This document shows positions 58,901 through 64,000 of a stretch of 64,000 nucleotides of DNA, piece after piece. The translations under genes were made by a program, and so were the position numbers. Origin of the DNA: Theristus sp. LFF4_11 (Eukaryota; Nematoda; Chromadorea; Monhysterida; Xyalidae); NCBI GenBank assembly GCA_030248135.1, contig JASANC010003703.1:1-64000 (forward strand), in the 5' to 3' direction. The notes below the pieces were generated by a model, which was given only the letters and a program-made list of their open reading frames with translations, was not told where the DNA came from and searched no databases. Position 1 is the first letter of the stretch. Each line of letters starts with the position of its first letter.

Positions 58901-59601
58901 GCGTTAAACGTTGTGTTGAACGTTGCGCTAAAAGTTGCGTTACATAGCCTCAAATGTTGCATAAAACGTTGCACAAAATGTCGAATTGAACATTGCGTTA
59001 AATTTTGCATTAAATATTATGTTGAACGTTGCGTAAATGTTGAGTCAAAAGTTGCATTAAACGCTACATTGAAGTTGTGTTAAACGTTGTTAAAAGTACG
59101 AAAAATATTGCGTTAAATGTTGTGGTTAACGCACCGTTTAATATTCCTTTAAACGTTGCGTTAAACGTTGGGTTTAATGATGCGCTAAACGTGGCGTTAA
59201 AATGTTCCACTAAACGTGGCGCTGAACGTTGCGTTAAACTGTGCGTAATGACTGTACAAGGTTGCGTTAAACGTTGCGTTTAACGTCGCTTAAAACGTCA
59301 CGTCAACCGTCAAATAACGTTTTCTCAGTGTTTCTATTATCAGATTGACGATCACGAAGCACCGCTGTCGCCGTCAGCTGGCGATGGCGGAAAAGAAGAC
59401 GAGATGGACGTGGTGACAAATGGCGAACAAGCGACGCCAGTCTTCACCGAGACGACAGTGACCTACGTCAGGCCAATCGACGATCCATTCGACTCGGATC
59501 AGGAGCAGAATCCGACGAGCGAGAAACAGCACAAACACACGCGCACACACTTGCACCATCAAGCCGTCAGCAAAGTGCCAAAATTACCGCCGTTGCAATG
59601 A
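49983..59601 (+). CDS. organic anion transporting polypeptide (SLCO/OATP family)
   Basis: A complete multi-pass plasma-membrane transporter of about 789 residues, expected to carry amphipathic organic anions. Exons: 49983-50047, 50529-50758, 51181-51360, 51694-51897, 52195-52291, 52589-52710, 53152-53237, 53410-53554, 56595-56802, 57029-57230, 57683-57900, 57980-58044, 58208-58345, 58438-58589, 59344-59601; phases agree throughout. Landmarks: LGWGRFQPDWLQ before TM1, VTHFGERGHKGRW after TM2, the OATP signature as WYGAWWMAFL (exon 6), NFFPKLLESFFQFSPS (TM7 region), a Kazal-like cysteine-rich extracellular loop over exons 10-11 (CNRNCGCSQSMWMPVCD ... CESSCS), PFHQRSLAFGIRW and GTIPGPIIFGRYIDAACLSW near TM11. 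The C-tail is long and acidic/His-rich. The exon-5 donor is uncertain (52291 or 52297, same phase). Exon 7 is best ended at a GC donor. It follows the TSR gene by 590 bp in the same direction. Confidence 0.92.
50441..50515 (-). repeat. tRNA-like sequence (Ala-TGC-like anticodon), probably SINE head or tRNA relic
   Basis: The minus strand reads ATGGCCTAGTGGATAGCGCG (box-A-like), an anticodon-arm-like CGGCTTTGCAATCCG with TGC in the loop, then GGTTCAATCC (box B). The acceptor and T stems do not pair, so it is not a working tRNA gene. It lies in intron 1 of the SLCO gene, 13 bp before exon 2. Confidence 0.65.
51375..51455 (+). mobile_element. tRNA-derived SINE, family 2
   Basis: CTGTAGCGCAGTTGTACGAC, CCGTTCTGTAGGTGGGAAG, box B GTTCGAACCCC, then GCTGTGGATAAGACAC. 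A diverged copy sits at 63260-63340 on the other strand. It starts 14 bp after the donor of SLCO intron 3. Confidence 0.75.
53269..53357. mobile_element. 90-bp foldback MITE in a 172-bp SLCO intron
   Basis: The arms GGCATTCATGAAGCAGCATT/TAGTGAC and GTCACTA/AATACTGCTTCATGAATGCC are inverted around a short centre. Half copies occur near 10780-10815 and 14961-15110. Confidence 0.85.
54175..54530. repeat. two tandem copies of a ~173-bp unit
   Basis: GTGTTCGCCCTTTCAATTTTT occurs at about 54180 and 54352, each followed by GACACTTTCACAGT, GAACAAAAATGTT and GGGTAATT(T/C)CA. The copies have diverged. They precede the 149-bp satellite directly, in intron 8 of the SLCO gene. Confidence 0.85.
54580..55460. 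repeat. satellite with ~149-bp unit, 6 copies, intronic
   Basis: The landmark GTGAGCAA(C)TCTAG recurs at 54631, 54780, 54929, 55077, 55227 and 55376, with spacings of 149, 149, 148, 150 and 149 bp. Shared motifs: AATCGTGACGATTTCGGGCG, AATCGGCCGT, CCAGAAACGAAAAACAAGAA, CGCTGATCACGGATTTTG. The sequence is unrelated to the 8930-9935 satellite. It lies in SLCO intron 8. Confidence 0.95.
55538..56573. mobile_element. long foldback element with ~148-bp arms and a nested MITE
   Basis: The left arm 55538-55685 (TATTATCTAAAAATGCGGGA...) and right arm 56426-56573 (...TCCCGCATTTTTAGATAATA) are nearly exact reverse complements. The 740-bp interior has no gene and carries a family-A MITE at 56054-56319. 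The right arm ends 21 bp before SLCO exon 9. Confidence 0.93.
56054..56319. mobile_element. MITE family A with 8-bp target duplication (hAT-like)
   Basis: The ends ACAGTATAGCCGATTAAACA and TTTATTCGGCCATGCTGTT are flanked on both sides by CAGAATTT (56046-56053 and 56320-56327). An 8-bp duplication is the hallmark of hAT-type transposases (P- and Merlin-type elements are alternatives). It is 266 bp with no coding capacity. Confidence 0.92.
57555..57590. repeat. 14-bp-arm hairpin
   Basis: CACTGGTTACTCAA and TTGAGTAACCAGTG are exact reverse complements around 8 bp, in SLCO intron 10. Confidence 0.9.
58840..59310. repeat. degenerate 12-bp AACGTTGCGTTA repeat
   Basis: About 470 bp dominated by units such as AACGTTGCGTTA, AACGTGGCGTTA and AAATGTTGCAT, in mostly 12-bp register with drift. 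The reading frames here (NVALNVAL...) are by-products. It lies in the last SLCO intron. Confidence 0.88.
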
Positions 59602-59621
59602 CAAAAATATTCAAGCCAAAG

Positions 59622-59627
59622 AATAAA
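59622..59627 (+). terminator. poly(A) signal AATAAA of the SLCO gene
   Basis: Canonical AATAAA 21 nt after the stop codon; a very short 3' UTR if used. Confidence 0.6.
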
Positions 59628-60960
59628 AATCAACGTTATAATTTGTGATGCGATTTTTTGTGACTTGTGCTGCGCATAGCCGGTATTTTAATTTTATTAT
59701 CTGCTCAGTATAACAAAGAAAGTTACATATGATGTGACACCCACACCGGGAATAAATAAAAAATATTACGAAACAGCGTTAAACATACTGTATAGCACGA
59801 TTGTTCAGTTTGATTTTCCACTCTCAGTAACGCATTCAAAAACGTATTGGTACATACATTCATACAAACGAAACAACTAAAAACTTGTGGCAAAAATGCC
59901 TGGGTACTGAAAAACACTTGATAAGGATTCATAAAATGCTGTTGTCGTTTAGTAAGAAAGTACATTGTATCATAGGAACGAAACACAAATCAGGAGATAA
60001 ACTTGCCAAACAAAATAAGGAAAACGATCCGCGGTCTAAAAACAATTCTTTTTATACCCATTAGCCTTTGTTGTTGTTTTTTTAAATGAAACGATTATTT
60101 CATAGAAATCTCCTTCTGAAATAGGGACCAATGTTAAGTGGATTACTTAACAGTTGTAGGCGTATAATAGAATAAAAATCAATCGAAAACACAAACAAAT
60201 GATGTTATTCGGACGATTTTTACAAATGTTGATTTAATTAAATTTTTCGAAAGCAGAACACACGTAAAGTTGAAGATTGCTTTTCATTGAAAATCCAGTG
60301 GCCTATACACAAAACGTAAATGCAGTATAAAATGTTTCACAAAATGTAAATGGATCTGGAAGGTATCAATTGAAAAATACAGCGCAAAAACCAACTATAT
60401 ATCAGCCAATCTGTGAAATGACTATTTTATTAAACTCTACTCCCATTTATTATCTTACAACTGAACATTGATTTGAAACAACAACAAGGGAACGGACAAA
60501 ACAACAGCTAGCATTTGCAGCCATATCACATGTGAAATCAAACGAAAACGATATCTCACACGCTCGCCTACAAACATAAATAAGCTGAAATAAAATAAAC
60601 ATTTTCTTCTTAATACTGTAATATAATCCTTGAAAACAATGTCAAAACGGTTAAAAAAGTTCGGTATAAATCAATTATAAGTTTTTGTTTGTAAAAACTA
60701 CCTTGTGAATTCTGCTAACCGAAACTGCTCACGGACAGCGATCTTTGAATGGCAAATAAATTTTTGAAAAATGACATTTTCATACGACAAAAGAGTCCGT
60801 TGCAGTTCACGATACTAAGGCTAATAACAAGTCAACAATATTAAAAAAACTGTACAGTACAACGCTCGGTGTTCTCACTCATAGAGCTTGTCTTGATTGC
60901 TTCAAAAGTCACTCCCGATTGATTGATGAAAAAATACAGTGAGCAGCGTATATCTATGTA
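59628..60960. other. intergenic, no gene seen
   Basis: AT-rich sequence between the SLCO gene and the 12-bp array. No assignable open frame, splice context or transposon end was found. Confidence 0.6.
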
Positions 60961-61040
60961 GGCTTGATTGAACATCTACTGAAAAGAATATCCAGCGACG
61001 TATACGACGATGTATACTCTGACGTATTGTATAGAACGTT

Positions 61041-62680
61041 GTGCATAACGACGTATACAACGACGTATACAACGACGTATACAACGACGTATACAACGAC
61101 GCATACAATGACGTATACAACGACGTATACAACGACGTATACAACGACGTATACAACGACGTATACAACGACGTATACAACGACGTATACAACGACGTAT
61201 ACAACGACGTATACAACGACGTATACAACGACGTATACAACGACGTATACAACGACGTATACAACGACGTATACAACGACGTATACAACGACGTATACAA
61301 CGACGTATACAACAACGTATACAACGACGTATACAACGACGTATACAACGACGTATACAACGACGTATACAACGACGTATACAACGACGTATACAACGAC
61401 GTATACAACGACGTATACAACGACGTATACAACGACGTATACAACGACGTATACAACGACGTATACAACGACGTATACAACGACGTATACAACGACGTAT
61501 ACAACGACGTATACAACGACGTATACAACGACGTATACAACGACGTATACAACGACGTATACAACGACGTATACAACGACGTATACAACGACGTATACAA
61601 CGACGTATACAACGACGTATACAACGACGTATACAACGACGTATACAACGACGTATACAACGACGTATACAACGACGTACGACGTACGACGTATACTACG
61701 ACATATACAACGGCGTATACAACGACGTATACAACGACGTATACAACGACGTATACAATGACGTGTACAAAGACGTATACAACGACGTATACAACGACGT
61801 ATACAACGACGTATACAACGACGTATACAACGACGTATACAACGACGTATACAACGACGTATACAACGACGTATACAACGACGTATACAACGACGTATAC
61901 AACGACGTATACAACGACGTATACAACGACGTATACAACGACGTATACAACGACGTATACAACGACGTATACAACGACGTATACAACGACGTATACAACG
62001 ACGTATACAACGACGTATACAACGACGTATACAACGACGTATACAACGACGTATACAACGACGTATACAACGACGTATACAACGACGTATACAACGACGT
62101 ATACAACGACGTATACAACGACGTATACAACGACGTATACAACGACGTATACAACGACGTATACAACGACGTACGACGTACGACGTATACTACGACATAT
62201 ACAACGGCGTATACAACGACGTATACAACGACGTATACAACGACGTATACAACGACGTGTACAAAGACGTATACAACGACGTATACAACGACGTATACAG
62301 CGGCGTATACAACGACGTATACAACGACGTATACAACGACGTATACAACGACGTATATAACGACGTGTATATGGACGTATGCAACGACGTATAAAACGAC
62401 GTATAGAATGATGTATACAACGACGTATACAACGACGTATGCAACGACGTATACAACGACGTATACAGCGGCGTATACAACGACGTAAACAACGACGTAT
62501 ACAACGGCGTATACAACGACGTATACAGCGGCGTATACAACGACGTATACAACGACGTATACAACGACGTATACAACGACGTATACAACGACGTATACAA
62601 CGACGTATACAACGACGTATACATGGACGTATACAACGACGTATAAAACGACGTATACAATAATGTATACAACGATGTAT
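61041..62680. repeat. 12-bp satellite GTATACAACGAC, about 135 units
   Basis: About 1.6 kb of near-perfect 12-bp units (GTATACAACGAC). Twice, at about 61675-61725 and 62168-62217, the array is broken by the same variant block (GTACGACGTACGACGTATACTACG, ACATATACAACGGCG), 494 bp apart, so a higher-order unit of about 40 repeats plus 14 bp exists. From about 62340 the units become degenerate (GTATATGGACGTATGC, GTATAAAACGAC). The unit has no stop codon in any of six frames, which explains the long TTYT, YNDV and LYTS reading frames; none should be taken as a protein. Confidence 0.97.
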
Positions 62681-63259
62681 ATATCTTCTAAAATGCTTTG
62701 AGAAGTTGTGACGCTATCATTATACATACACCCTGTACTATTATTGCATGCCGTTGATCAACATACACTCCGTTGTATGTATATTGTCTTCAGTGTGCAT
62801 CACAAGTGGAATATAGTGATTGGCTTCCAAGAAGTTTTCCCTGCTACTGTAGGTGATAGAGTAAGAGAGAACAAAACTACAATAGATCGTGCGATACGAC
62901 AGCATCAGTTCTGCAACCAGCAATTATGACACGTACATTAAATGTACCAAAAGTTTGACAATTCAGTACAGGGTGTCCCAAAAAAACATAACAAAAGTAA
63001 ATAGCTCGTGCGGCCGACAGGTTGCACGTGAAGCCGTGAAATTTGAAACACTTTTAGAAATAAGGAACACATTTTGTGTGTTTAAATTTTATCCCGAAAT
63101 TTCACTTTTTCAATAATATTGCAGAAATTATTTTTACGCAGAAATGCGTAAAAACTCAAAAATCACCTAACTTCAGCATTTTGACTCAGGATAATCATCG
63201 TTGTCGTCATCGAGATTCACATATGGCAGTGTCGCAAGTTCATCTTAAGCTTCGTCTTC

Positions 63260-63340
63260 AGTGTCTTGTCCGCAGCGAGGTTCGAACTTTCCACCTACAG
63301 AACGGTAGGCGAACGCCCTACGCCTGCGCTACAGACGGAC
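63260..63340 (-). mobile_element. tRNA-derived SINE, family 2
   Basis: The minus strand reads CTGTAGCGCAGGCGTAGGGC, CCGTTCTGTAGGTGGAAAG, GTTCGAACCTC, GCTGCGGACAAGACAC, matching the copy at 51375-51455. Confidence 0.72.
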
Positions 63341-63459
63341 GCATGGGCAGAATTGAATGACCCGAGAGGAGTCCGGACATGAGGCCTTTGACTTCTGCGT
63401 TTGGGGGCATCTGACGGTTAATGTGGGACATTTTCGGCGCCCACCACTGCAGCGGGTGC

Positions 63460-63600
63460 GGGGTCAACTCCGGCCCACGCATTTCCGGCCCACGCATTAG
63501 CGTCCCGACATTTCTGGCCCACCCATTACCGGCCCGACATTTCCGGCCCACTCATTTCCGGCCCACTCATTTCCGGCCCGCCCATTACCGGCCCAGCCCA
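63460..63600. repeat. 15-bp CGGCCCACTCATTTC minisatellite
   Basis: About nine imperfect units (GGCCCACGCATTTCC, GGCCCGACATTTCC, GGCCCGCCCATTACC). It resembles the GGCC-phased minisatellites at 145-345 in length and GGCC core, but not in the rest of the unit. Confidence 0.88.
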
Positions 63601-64000
63601 ATAATCATCTTTCTGCGCTGTATTTCGCCACGGACAACGAAAATAAACTGAAACCGCACTCTAAATTGTACTCCCTACTCACCGACATGCTTTTAACAAA
63701 AATACTTTTTTATTTTTAATAAAAATTTTTTATTTCAGTTTTCGTTTTTGTATCGCTTCTATTTGTTCATGACATTGGAACAAATGCTTCAGTTTGAATT
63801 TCGTCGATGAATCAGTTGATGTGTTTTTATTTATTGCTTTGTTCTGATTGATTTTGCACATTCAATTTCAATAACAACAACATGTCTGATAGGTCGACAA
63901 AATAGGAGCTTTTTCAAACCGAACTGACGCGCTGAGTTCGAGTTCGAGCACTGGACACAGAGCCAAATTCAATCATTTTAATTCTTAAAATTAGCAAAAA
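63601..64000. other. window end, no gene seen
   Basis: AT-rich sequence with no assignable feature. Confidence 0.5.

Noticed and set aside
60902..62727. Open frames of 160-440 codons made of TTYT, YNDV, LYTS or VVVY repeats
   Set aside because: They exist in all six frames because the 12-bp unit lacks stops. No unique domain, start context or splice site supports translation.

Overview
This is nuclear DNA from a multicellular animal. Small GC-rich exons sit in AT-rich introns with GT-AG (and a few GC-AG) boundaries, the reading frame is kept across up to 15 exons per gene, and the intergenic DNA is rich in short non-autonomous transposons, tRNA-derived SINEs and satellites. The gene families are an IR-like ionotropic receptor, an mGluR-like class C GPCR, a PRDM3/16-type regulator and an OATP transporter. 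Together they suggest a protostome invertebrate, perhaps an ecdysozoan. I cannot name the species.

Layout. (1) 1-1260: GGCCGCAAT minisatellites and half of a MITE. (2) 1267-2319 (-): intronless rhodopsin-like GPCR, head-to-head with (3) 2798-6059 (+): a short ionotropic-receptor-like subunit in 6 exons, which converges on (4) 6645-15567 (-): a complete mGluR-like receptor in 15 exons whose introns hold a 149-bp satellite, a foldback element, SINEs and nested MITEs. (5) 15.6-26.3 kb: no gene recognised. (6) 26332-45978 (+): PRDM3/PRDM16 (EVI1)-type protein in 9 exons with an 8.5-kb intron. (7) 47164-49392 (+): small secreted protein with a thrombospondin type-1 repeat. (8) 49983-59601 (+): complete organic anion transporter (SLCO/OATP) in 15 exons. 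(9) 59.6-64 kb: no gene, a 1.6-kb array of a 12-bp repeat, a SINE and a GC-rich minisatellite.

The first three genes are all receptors packed into about 14 kb with shared flanks (divergent, then convergent). A sensory or neuronal theme is possible but rests only on family identity. The other genes have no evident functional link.

Gene models were assembled by hand: domain homology recalled from the families, consensus splice sites, and the requirement that phases match at every junction. Points most worth checking are the altered ligand pocket of the mGluR-like receptor, MITE copies that form gene ends or abut splice sites, two GC-AG introns, two unrelated intronic satellites that share a nucleosome-like ~149-bp period, and a 12-bp satellite open in all six frames.
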